Source: Adineta steineri
Lineage: Eukaryota > Rotifera > Eurotatoria > Adinetida > Adinetidae
Assembly (NCBI GenBank): GCA_905250115.1
Contig: CAJNOI010000018.1
Location: 124,001-188,000 of the forward strand
Direction: 5' to 3'
Length of the DNA stretch: 64,000 nt
Part shown: piece by piece, positions 35,798 to 64,000 of the stretch
Position numbering within the stretch: position 1 is the first letter of the stretch
How the letters are laid out: each line of letters starts with the position of its first letter
Program-made: the position numbers and the translations under genes
Notes under the pieces: model-generated
Told to the model about the DNA's origin: nothing
Database searches by the model: none
What the model saw: only the letters and a program-made list of their open reading frames with translations

Positions 35798-38700
35798 ATG
35801 AAATTGCACTTGTTCTGTTTATATCTATTCTATCGGTTAGGCAAGTCAATATGGTTTGTCTTGAAAAGAAATAATGATTATGACTACTGTATATATGCAT
35901 CTGTCAGGATTATAATCTTGCGTCACTAGTACACTTATAAAAGCAAGAGCGAGCGAGAAAGAAAAACGGTTCAAGTGCTTATTGAGACGATGACCACTGT
36001 TGATAAATTGAGAATAGTCGGTTACTCTCATTTATCATCATTATTGTTTAATAAATATAACAAAAAACGAAAAGGTTAAAAGAATTAAAATATAGATATA
36101 TATTGTCATTTAACACGTGTATGAATATTTGACAAGAAAATTGTTCGATTTCATTTATCATATTTTAACTTGATAACTAGTAGTGATTACTCACTATGTA
36201 TTTGTAGACAAATGTCAGGATCGATTAGTGTATGATTAAGATCTGTTATCTTTTTTTTCCTGTCTGTTTTAGGTCTTTCATCAACTTCATCATTGCCGAC
36301 CTGTTTTATTTCGGCACCGTTTGTCGGCGAATGGATACAGCCGGGTCTTGTCGATTTGATAACAATCAATAATACATCGTGTTCATTAAAAGGAACGTGT
36401 ATTAGTACTGTTGGACAACAAGATGTCAAAAATAAATTCATCTTCTATAATGAGTATGTTACATATTTATTTTATTTTTTTTTGTCTTACTAAATTGAAC
36501 TGTTTAATATCAAATGATGTAAACGTTATATACTATCTTTTTTTCTCATCTTTATTCAATCCAGACATATTTAGTAGTAGAATAAGTTCAATTTATATAC
36601 AGACGATGAATAAAACGATTTGAATCGAAATTGCTTTAGCTGTTCATCCATTTAATAACCTTGCACGATTTCATCGTCTGCTCTCTCTTATACATATATA
36701 TATATTTATATTCTTTGTTTGACTTGGAATCGGGTCAGGCATGTATGCAAAAATAAATACATTGTTTCAAACTAAGCTTAGTGAAAGGGCAAAAATGTAT
36801 GTCAATAGAATACTAGCAAAAGAGAGAGAGAGAAAAACGACAATTTTTGATTGTATTGTATTGTTTTGTTTATTTATTATATCTTTTCATTTTTAGACAA
36901 ACAAGATGTAAACGTTGTGTTTTATTTATTCCCAGACATTTAAATGCATTACAATATCGAGAAAGTAAGTATCTCTTAATTACCGTCGATCACTGTACAA
37001 TGATGAGATCTTTCTCTATTGATACTCTATATATATATATATATATGTAGACATACAATGTTTCATTTACAAACTATAGTCACGTAGTCATGCTTACTTC
37101 CGTTCGACAACTGACATATTTTGACAATATGCCTTATGCAAGATTTTTTTTCTTCTTCTTCTTTTAACTTCCGTTGTCGTAATGATGGACTTGTCTTTTT
37201 CTTCTAGGCGAATGCTTCGATGCAGACGATGACAATGGACGTATTTGTGGATCAATCACGCCTGATACAGTTTTATATACACTCTTCCGGGGTAAGAAGA
37301 AAGATGATAAAATCAAAACTAAAAATATATAACCTGTCTATCACAATTGATATTAATTAATAGAAAAAGAAAATCCGGTAGTGCGTGCGTGATAGGATAA
37401 AAAAGGAAAAACGTCCATAGGCAATGATAATATACTCTCTGGTGAACAGACGAAACACTGACCGACATAATATACATATAGAATAGATGAATGTTCACTG
37501 ACCTAAATAAACACAGGAAATTAGCGAAGCTCCCGGCGCCGCGAGCTCGCTCTATGAAAATGAACTTATATGAACGAAAAAAAAGAGGAAAATTGCTACA
37601 TATACATCTTATTAAGAAAAGCATTAATTCGATTATATACTATTTTGTTAGATAATGCTGAATCAACTCCATGTCCATTTGAACAATCATGGTATTTCGA
37701 AAAAAATCATCAATTATCAACATCATGTCAATTAAAATCATTTCAACATTGTTTTTCATCAAATACATTCCAATTAACATATAATAATCGATGTCCAACT
37801 AATCAAAGTAAAAAATATTTAAAACATAAAAAAAAAAGAAGAAAATTTTCTTTTTACAGATGTTCAAGCAACATGTTTTGCACATTTTACTGATGGAATT
37901 ATAAATTATGTTGTTGCTCGAAGTATTGATCGACAACGATTTGTTTGTTTTGTAAGAAGTTTTATTGAGATAAATAGAAACAACTAATTATTTCATTTAG
38001 TCTTATACAAAAACAAAACGTGATGAACAATCTATACCGCCAAATGAAGTTTATCTATCTGCAGATGATACATGTAGAGATTTACTTACACGTGAATCAG
38101 CTATTGTATTAAATGTCCTTCCAAGTAAATAATCATTTAAAATTATTTATTCATTTCATATTTTTAATTCTTAGGTACATCTCATCATCAATTTGAATCG
38201 AAAACTCAATTACCAGAATGGACTCATGGTAAATGGTTAACAATTGGAACAAATATAGTTTATATTAATAATACTCAATTTATTATGAAAACACATGATG
38301 AACAAAATATTCTATATGATCTAAGATTTACTCGAATTTTGACTAGTCGTCGACAACATGAAAATGCCATTCGTATTAAAGCAAAATCTTTAGAACAATG
38401 GTAAAATATTTTCTATGTGAGATTTATTTATGTTGTTTTTTTTTGTTATAGTTCATCTATATTTTATTGTATTAAAATAATTTATCGATCATCATCAGTT
38501 ATTGATCTTACAATTGGTAAATTTTATTTTTATAAAGAAAAAGATATCGAAATATTTTGTTTAGGTTTTGATGAACATGGATGTAAAGAAGGTCATTTAC
38601 ATCATACACTTTTCAGTAAGTTTCGATTGATTTATTTAATTCTATAGAAATTTCTATGAATATATTAGAACCTTCAATATCTTCGAATATTTCTTGTCCA

Positions 38701-39240
38701 CAAATGGGCACTTATAAATCATCAAATACTTATCGACCATCAATTCCTATTTCAACATGCTCAACTGGTCTTTGGACATTATCTCTTGGATGTGAATTAA
38801 CAAATAAAAGTGAATTAACATTTTCTTCTTCATGTCGTCATGAAACTGTGCCTGATGTTCAAATATTAACATCAATTAAAGGTATATGCTTAGCATCATG
38901 GCGTACAGATCATCGATTTCAACGTACAATTATTCTCTATGAACAAACAAGAGCTTTTTGTTTGGTAAAAAATTCTTTTGTGATTTTTCATAAAAAATTA
39001 ATCAATTTCTTATAGATTCAACCATTGAAACAAATGACAGCAAGTTGGATAGTATCGGAATCAAGTTGTACAAATCTTGATACATTATCAATAAATGTTG
39101 AAAATAGTTTAAGATATTCTGATAATTGTGAACATTATAAAAAGACCTATCAATATCTAACTACAAACCATAGTTCTATTCAAAGAATATCTTATTTATT
39201 GTTTTGTTTTTTAACTGTTCTTTTACTATGCAAGTATTAA
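35798..39240 (+). CDS. DUF7042-7045-type cell-surface protein
   Basis: Eleven predicted exons: 35798-35840 (tentative), 36273-36453, 36897-36964, 37208-37291, 37652-37807, 37860-37951, 38001-38124, 38175-38400, 38452-38615, 38648-38964 and 39016-39240, about 559 aa. Successive Cys-rich beta modules match an uncharacterised arthropod/nematode family: CFISAPFVGEWIQPG, CKRCVLFIPRHLNALQYRES, DTVLYTLFRDNAESTPCPF, DRQRFVCFSYT, DDTCRDLLTRESAIVLNV and LPEWTHGKWLTIG. The last 25 residues are hydrophobic (YLLFCFLTVLLLCKY), either a GPI-anchor signal or a single membrane segment. The tentative first exon encodes MKLHLFCLYLFYRL, a weak signal peptide, and would be joined by a GC-AG intron (TTAG/GCAAGT) that keeps phase. 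The molecular role of the family is not established. Confidence 0.82.
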
Positions 39241-40012
39241 AATAAATAAATATATATATGTTTTTGTGTGATAACTGGTATATATATTTATTACACTGTA
39301 TCAAATTAATTTGATAATTGTTCTCCATCATATATAAATCTGTTTTTAAACAAGCTCTACAAGAAGTAAATGTATATCAAGCAGTTTTTAAATCACTGAT
39401 GTCTAAATTTTCGCGAAAAACTGTAATCATCTGTTTTTGATTGCTCTAATAGATACTGTGCTGAGTCGACTGATGATGCTCAAGGAAAAAGAAGCACACA
39501 GTTACAAGTTACAATTTGTCGAAAAACTTGACCTACTATTCAACGGATAAAACAAGTTCGCTTTCAAAAGTATCGATCATTTATCTTTAATAACTCGAAA
39601 ATATTTGATATACAATCCTTTGCAATGTTTTAAGACTTGAGTATTCATCACATTCTTTCGTTTTATATATAATATTACTCATGCTTATAATCGATAAATA
39701 CTTTTATTCCGTTATCTGTTTATTTTTCATTTTATTCTCAATCATTTCAAGAAAGTAAATACAAGGTTACATATCCGCGAAAAAAAGGATATGAACATAT
39801 ACATAGAAAGTATTTCTGAAGGCAAAAAGAAAAACAAAATATGAATAGCTTGATTTAATAATCCATTTCTTCAATTATTCTCCTTTCAAAATATATCTAC
39901 ATATATATATATATATAGTGAGAGAAATAGAAAGGCAACCGTAGAAGCTTACATACAGATCCACTGTTTTCGAAAAAGGATAAATATACAAAAAAAAGAG
40001 TAATAGACATCG
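39241..40012. other. Intergenic between convergent genes
   Basis: 3' trailers of the surface-protein gene and RAB39; a (TA)n run at about 39900-39918. Nothing else seen. Confidence 0.5.
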
Positions 40013-40948
40013 TTAACTACTACAACATCCACCTCGTCGTGGTTCAACATTCTGTATAACTTCAATTGGTGGATTCTGAGTTGTACTCGCTGTTCTTGGA
40101 CCAGCTTTAACACCATCCCATCTTAACAAAATACGAAGAATCAAATATTAAATTTAATAAACTTATTTAAAAAAATACCCATTTTGAACATGTATACGTC
40201 CTTCCGTTAGCATACCATAGATTTCTCGTGCTATAAGTGTAAATGCTTCTTGAACATACAAAGACGATTTGGATGAAGTTTCAATAAATGAAATATTATG
40301 AAAATCAGCAAATGCTTTTCCTTCTTCCGTAGATACCTAATATAAAATATTGTTTACAAAAAACTTCTAATGAAATTATTCTTTAAATACTTGTCGTTCA
40401 GATTCTCGATCAATTTTAGTACCAACAAGAAGAAAGACAGAATGATAGGGTTGAATTTGTGAACGTGCTTCATTCAACCAACTTGTGACATGTGTAAAAC
40501 TAACATAATTTGTTGTATCATATATCAATAGAACACCAACTGAATTACGATAGTATGCACGTGTAATACTTCTATAAGAATAATAAAATTAAATAACGAA
40601 TTTTCTTTTTCGAAAAATTTAAAACCTAAATCGTTCTTGACCAGCTGTATCCCACAATTGTAGTTTTACTTTAATTCCAGGTTTAACTTCAATAATACGT
40701 ACATTGAAATCAACACCAACTGTTGGATCCTATTGAAAAAAATATAATATATATTTAAATAAATCAAAACGAGTCTAACATACGGGATCTTGAGAAAAAA
40801 TACCATCACAAAAACTACGTAACAATGATGACTAAAAAAAAATTTCTTTTATCGAATCAATTATTTTTTCTATATTAACCTTTCCAACAGTTGAATCTCC
40901 AACAACAATCAATCGAAATTGATAATCATAACTATACATACTATCCAT
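40013..40948 (-). CDS. RAB39: RAB39 small GTPase
   Basis: Membrane-traffic GTPase; RAB39 acts in endolysosomal and autophagic traffic in other animals. Exons 40948-40880, 40831-40784, 40729-40626, 40571-40391, 40336-40179 and 40121-40013 give 222 aa. GTP-binding motifs: G1 GDSTVGKS, switch I PTVGVDF, G3 [12 protein letters not shown]4 VGTKID (family VGHKCD, in place of NKxD), G5 ETSSK. The N-terminus [14 protein letters not shown] and the downstream blocks [14 protein letters not shown] and WDGVKAG are RAB39 signatures. The C-terminus GGCCSS carries a CC pair for geranylgeranylation. The protein is slightly longer at its hypervariable tail than the vertebrate ones. Confidence 0.94.
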
Positions 40949-43129
40949 TATAATAGAAAGATATGTTTTTTCATAGACATTAAATAAAATCTGAAAATAA
41001 ATAATATTTGTCTAGAGAGTTGTTTATAATGGAAATGAGAAGATCTGAGAGACATGTTGTTCCATCTATGAATGACGACTACTGTCAACATATGTCTATG
41101 ATGAATAAAAATCTCATCTATGACAGAAAAACGTCTAAGTCTTTTAATACAAAAGTTATAAATCATATGTTACGACAACGTACTTTTAATATAATAGAAC
41201 AGACTGCGAAAACAATTTGTTCGGATGAATCTATTTTTAGAATTTTTAAAGGAAATCAAACAATCAAATCTATCGTACGTAGCTTTTCATCCCAATAGAT
41301 TTTACGGAATTTCTCAAGAGAACTTCTCTCTAGAAGTTAGTATGAAACTCTTTTTTTCTCAAGATATACTTATCTATAATGATTACTCATCTATGATTGT
41401 CCCGAACGTTCTTCAAAGGAAAAATATTTTGAGATGTAACTCGTGATGATCATCAATCTGAAGAAAGAATACAATGATGTCAACAGCTGTGTGCAGAAGA
41501 ACGAAAGAAATAAAAAATCACCCACATTCTATGACGTGATGAATCGTATTCTTCAAGATAAATATATCATAGATCGATATCAAGATTTGAAAAGATATTT
41601 TAAACTCTTTTGGGTATTGAATATCAGTATAGATACAGTAATTTTGTATCAAATGAACAATGAAGGTTATCAAACGAATATGAAATAAAAATAAATCATT
41701 GTTCAATGTTTGTAACATTTGAAAGGATAAAAGATTTTGCATTTCTTGAATATATAATAATATCCCTCAATGTTTAAGATATATCACTGAATAAATTTGT
41801 TTGGATTATCTTGTTTGATATTTATGACAATGAACAATGACGAAATATATCGTATAATTGAATATTTTAAGAAGATTTGATTGATTAAGTCATTGTATCT
41901 CAGCACGTGAAATATAAACTTTATTAGAATTGGTTTATTTTTAAGGCAATTAAAATATTATTGATAAATTCTATTAAATATTCCAATCAATAGAGGTAAT
42001 CAATTTTATATCATGTTTTAATATTAAATAAATATTCAAATTCTATACTAATTATATGCACGAGCATATATGATAGATGTCGATAATAACGCCTTTCTTA
42101 ATGTTGAGTTGTGTTTTACGTTAAAATATGATTGATATATCTTTTCTATGATACTAAATACAATATCTATATAATTGAATTAACGTTTTCGCACTTTTTA
42201 ATACGAAGTATTTAATATCAATTTATACAAAAATAAAAAATAGTTCATGATAATGATTCTAATTACTTACTAGTTTTCAATTAAAATCATTTGAATTCTA
42301 AGTAAGAAGAAATTTCGGATGTGAAAATAATGTTTATTAACAAATGCAAAATAAATTCATTCATATGTATATAATCTAGAAGTATAGATAGAGGATTATG
42401 TATTTTTAATATAACCTTGGTTTGAAATGGAATCAAGCAAAATGTCATGGCATATTAATAACCAGTCTTCAAAAAAGAACTGATGAATAGAGACGAATTT
42501 ACTAGAGTTTTTCAGAGATCATGTAAAAGTAAGATTCAATAAAATAACCAAAGAGTAAGAGAGAAATGTATGTTTCACATCTGTATTACAGAGAAATATT
42601 CATGTCTAAAGTATTTTGCTTTAACATGTATATCAAATACTATTTTTATTACTGTCTTTCAAGAATGAGAGTCATTTCGAATGGTTGATGTTTATTTTAT
42701 CTATATCCAATAAATGTACTTGCAATGTTCTAATGTATTTATATTATATTAAATTGTCATGCTATGTCACAACAATTAATGTCGGAGTCTTATATTTGAT
42801 ATGTAAGTGATTGCGAAGGCTTTTTTTAGCCATTCAATAGTATTTCTATATGTAATGAATTTTTATCATAGAAATTTAGATTTAATATTATAATCATATA
42901 TACTTTTTGAGAATTGATAATTCATTTTTTGTATCAAATTCTGTTTATTCTTAGAACAATCTTATGTACATATTTGAGAGTGTGGGTATTCTATCCATCT
43001 GTTGTACCCACACCCTTAAAGTATAGTTTTTGCTGTCGGCTGACTTATAAGCGAATTGTGAACATGGCTTGTTAAATAATATCTTGATGTACAATCTGTT
43101 GCTGTTGTTATGGTTGTCGGCATAGTATT
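40949..43129. other. Intergenic, 2.2 kb
   Basis: RAB39 promoter side followed by A+T-rich DNA. Two adjacent plus-strand frames (an 89-codon one inside 41029-41298, and 41443-41688) have ATG starts but no recognisable domain. GT-rich element copy D lies at 42973-43020. Confidence 0.45.
42973..43020. repeat. GT-rich inverted-repeat element, copy D (minimal)
   Basis: TTTGAGAGTGTGGGTA ... TACCCACACCCTTAAA: a 48-bp hairpin with near-perfect 16-nt arms and the same end sequence as copies A and B. Confidence 0.7.
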
Positions 43130-43659
43130 TTAAATTTTTAAAACATAATAACATGCCACAGTTAGCATACTAATTCCTAGTAATGCAAAGAAAATTCCAA
43201 CTGTAAGTAGTTGTTGTGGACTGCGTTTTTTCCATTGTACTTTGTATGGATTTGTCGTATCATAATAACATGTATCGGACGAATGAATCTGTTAAGAGAC
43301 ACGTGAAGAAAACGCCTGCTATATAAGTCGTAACAAGAAAAATCAAAAAAGTATTTTCTTACCGGGTGTTTACTTAGTCCATTACTTTCTTCAAAAGTCG
43401 TCGACATTGTTGTGTACAAATTAATAGGAATTATATAACTGACATTATATTTTGCATATTCTGATGTCATGGGACCATTTTTTGTTGAAAATGTTCTTTT
43501 CACCATTGTTATTGAGTTTACCCAACATATTGTACTTTTATAAGTAAGTGTCTTTTCATATTCTAGAGCACCGATAGATATAAATGCTAAAGCAAATAAT
43601 AGACTAATTAGGCCAAATACTACTAGACCAATAGTACAATCAGAACATGATGATGTCAT
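43130..43659 (-). CDS. Two-transmembrane protein with Cys-containing ectodomain (copy 2)
   Basis: Exons 43659-43363 and 43288-43130 give 151 aa. The N-terminus MTSSCSDCTIG leads into a first membrane segment (about residues 10-31, LVVFGLISLLFALAFISIGA). An extracellular loop with an N-glycosylation site (NVS) and several Cys follows, then DTCYYDTTNPYKVQW, a second membrane segment (LLTVGIFFALLGISMLTV) and a short tail. The layout, intron position and C-(F/Y)-Y-D...KVQW motif match the plus-strand gene at 2911-3560. Function is unknown. Confidence 0.8.
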
Positions 43660-45953
43660 CTAAAATTCGAAAAAATCATAATTGTAATAGCCAGGTGACT
43701 TTTCTCTCTTACTCAAAGGATACTTGTACTACCACCAAGTCTTCTCACAGAAAAATTATGTACGTCTACAGTTTCTAGCGCTGCATGTGGCCTTTTCAAA
43801 CGTAACTGAATCACCTCATTTCAGAGCACCCACTTCCGACATGTTTAGCGAACGGCTTATCGAAAAATTTTGAATCTTTCAAGGCAGATAGATCTCGAGT
43901 AGTAGATCAAAAGTTATGCTAGACTCAACTTTCCAGAATGCTTCCTTCTATAAGATATTAGGCGCAAAAAAGCTCAAAATGCCCAACTAATCTCCCCCAA
44001 TTTCTCGGAGCGACCACGTTCTATCAGGTTGAAATTTTTTAAATAAGTGCTACACACAATTCCCCAAGGGAAATTCTTTATTTCCTTTTATTTTGTTGTG
44101 TTTGCATAAAAATGGCAAAGCTATAAAGATACCTAATAATAATAATATGAAGAGTTACTTACGATTAAATAGTTTCACACAGAGGATTTGTGATAATTCT
44201 AAAAATGACTAACTCATCAATAAAAGCACAGGAAACTATATTAATCTAGACTGTTTATCTGTTTATATTAGTCTATGCCAGAATATATATATTGTCACTA
44301 TCTACGTTCTCTCCTCTTCCTCTTTTATGCAGTGTTTGTGAGTGGGAGACAAACAAGACGAGAGGAATAGAAGAGCAGGTACTGAGACATGTATTCTATG
44401 TCTTTGAGAGATAACCTATACACCTACTCATGATTATCCTATAGATTGATATGTCACTCTTTGATCTTTACCGGTATGTGTCAGGCAAAGAAGACGCCTA
44501 CACAACTCTACTCACCAAACTTGCAAGTATCAAGAGTCGCTTGATTGGATGTCATCTTCATTATCAATATTTATTCAGAATGAAGTAAAAGATGAACAAC
44601 AGCGACTGTCGATATTTACATTGACTTAAGAGAGATGGAAGTAGGACAAAAACTCAATAGGGAGAAATAGATGTAGATGAATAATAAATAAAACAGAAAA
44701 AAGAACCGAGAAAACAAATCGCAATAACAGCAAAATCACATCGTATCTCCACTTTAGTAAACATGAGTCATAGAAGAAAAGAATATATGTTCAGTAGATG
44801 TACAATTCTTGACGATACAATGGCAAACACTTTCTCTTCTTCTTTAACAAGTCAAGTGAACGCGAATGATGTATTAAAATGTATAAATAAAGAAAAAAAT
44901 GAAGTATATTTTCGATTCTGCTGTATAACGTCGAACGACAAAATGTCGAATGAACAAATGCCGAAAAAAAACGAGAAAAAAAAAACATCGAAAGACAAAA
45001 AATATCGAAATTAAAAAAACATCAATCAGTAAAAATGCAGAAAAAAGGAGAATCCGAGATACATATTTACTAAAAACCATAGCTTTTACAACATACATCT
45101 ATAGGAGTTTCATATTGATAAAAAAAAATTTAAAAACATATCAAGCAAGATAATGCTAATGGCTGATGAGTGAAATGATATATATATTTTTACTAGCGGG
45201 AGTACCTGGTATTGGTCGGGAAAGTTTGATAGTACATATTTGGCAGATGAGAAAACGAGTGTGGGTGTATGAGGGTTTAAAGTATGGGTGCTACGATTTT
45301 TCATCAACCCGCACGACCACGTTCACCCTCACCTCATGCAACCAACAAATAGACATTCTTCTTGATATATATAGATGGCCCTCCTTACAGTCGAGGGAAC
45401 ATGAGACATTTCTATGGTAATTTAATGTTAAGATATGTATTAAATTAGAATTTTTATTTTATTAAGAGATAAAGAAAAATGTAATAAATAGAGAAGAAGA
45501 CGACAACAATCATTGAAATATATTAAAGCTTAATCTAAGATTTAAAATATTTTTTCTTCTGGCTAGACTATTTTGTCTTTATATTTGTTTTCTTTAAGAT
45601 ATGAATGCTTTAACAATTTACACACATCAAAAAACACGGTTGTTTTGTAAAGAAATATAGATAGAATGTAATACTAAAGAGAAGAAGAAGAAGAAGAACA
45701 GGTTAGGCATTCAATTTTCTAAATAGGCGAAATAAGAACATTGACATTGAAAAAGAAACAAAAGGTTGAGCTGCAAAGGTGTTTTGAAAAGAAAAAAATA
45801 CAAATAAAAGAATTAAAATGAAACAATTAAAATTGTTAAAAGCTTTTGTGTTTTTGTTTTCACTCTTTCCGCAAAGAGAGAGATACACACGCACGCACAC
45901 AAATGACAAATAGATAGATGTGCTTTATTGTTTATTTAACCATTTATCTAATT
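43660..45953. other. Intergenic, 2.3 kb
   Basis: 43740-44060 is less A+T-biased and may be an old transposon remnant, without coding I can recognise. GT-rich element copy C lies at 45256-45339. AATAAA for twitchin is on the minus strand near 45930. Confidence 0.45.
45256..45339. repeat. GT-rich inverted-repeat element, copy C
   Basis: CGAGTGTGGGTGTATGAGGG ... CACCCTCACCTCATG; same terminal style as copies A, B and D but a different middle. Confidence 0.5.

Positions 45954-64000
<18,047 letters not shown>

Noticed and set aside
41029-41688. Two adjacent plus-strand frames of 89 and about 80 codons
   Set aside because: ATG starts and acceptable length, but no recognisable domain or linking splice sites; not strong enough to call a gene, though RNA evidence could change this.
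44763-45153. Lys-rich frames on both strands near 45 kb
   Set aside because: Low complexity (AAAAAACG/ACGAAA runs) without domains or splice context.

Overview
The window is animal (metazoan) nuclear DNA: about 70% A+T, split genes with many introns of about 50-60 nt and GT-AG ends, TATA boxes and AATAAA signals. Compact genes, a run of very tightly packed small genes, GTGTGGGT-type repeats and several genes with a bacterial or fungal look suggest a bdelloid rotifer (Rotaria/Adineta-like). That assignment is inference; no rRNA or mitochondrial marker is present.

Layout: 0-4 kb holds a Gly/Tyr-rich protein with EF-hand-like repeats, an unrecognised small gene on the minus strand, and a two-membrane-segment protein. 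A CIN85/CD2AP-type three-SH3 adaptor lies at 5.9-8.7 kb. PP1-beta (minus) and TMA7 (plus) diverge at 11-13.7 kb. Three small single-pass membrane proteins follow at 13.8-14.8 kb, their reading frames separated by 0 and 1 nt. An intronless ferric-reductase-like membrane flavoprotein (TmpA-like) lies at 15.6-17.1 kb. A rhodopsin-family GPCR, intronless arginase, nucleobindin and a bacterial/plant-type zinc alcohol dehydrogenase occupy 20.5-29.4 kb. Two tandem secreted antistasin/Kunitz proteins lie at 30.2-32.4 kb, the second carrying an extra bacterial-type YbaY domain on one exon. A DUF7042-7045-type surface protein lies at 35.8-39.2 kb, RAB39 at 40-41 kb and a second two-membrane-segment protein at 43 kb. 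From 45.95 kb to the end the minus strand is the 3' part of a giant twitchin (unc-22/projectin) muscle gene: Ig and Fn3 domains, a kinase, then further Ig domains and a Pro/Ala/Glu/Lys-rich spring. Its 5' end is outside the window.

The genes form no single pathway. Non-coding DNA carries an intact-looking hAT-type MITE with an 8-bp target duplication, two foldback elements and four copies of a short inverted-repeat element with GTGTGGGT ends. The most unusual points are the three abutting reading frames, the YbaY exon cassette in a Kunitz protein, and a probable internal first exon for a kinase-less twitchin C-terminus. Exon boundaries were worked out by hand from splice consensus, phase and family similarity; they are predictions.
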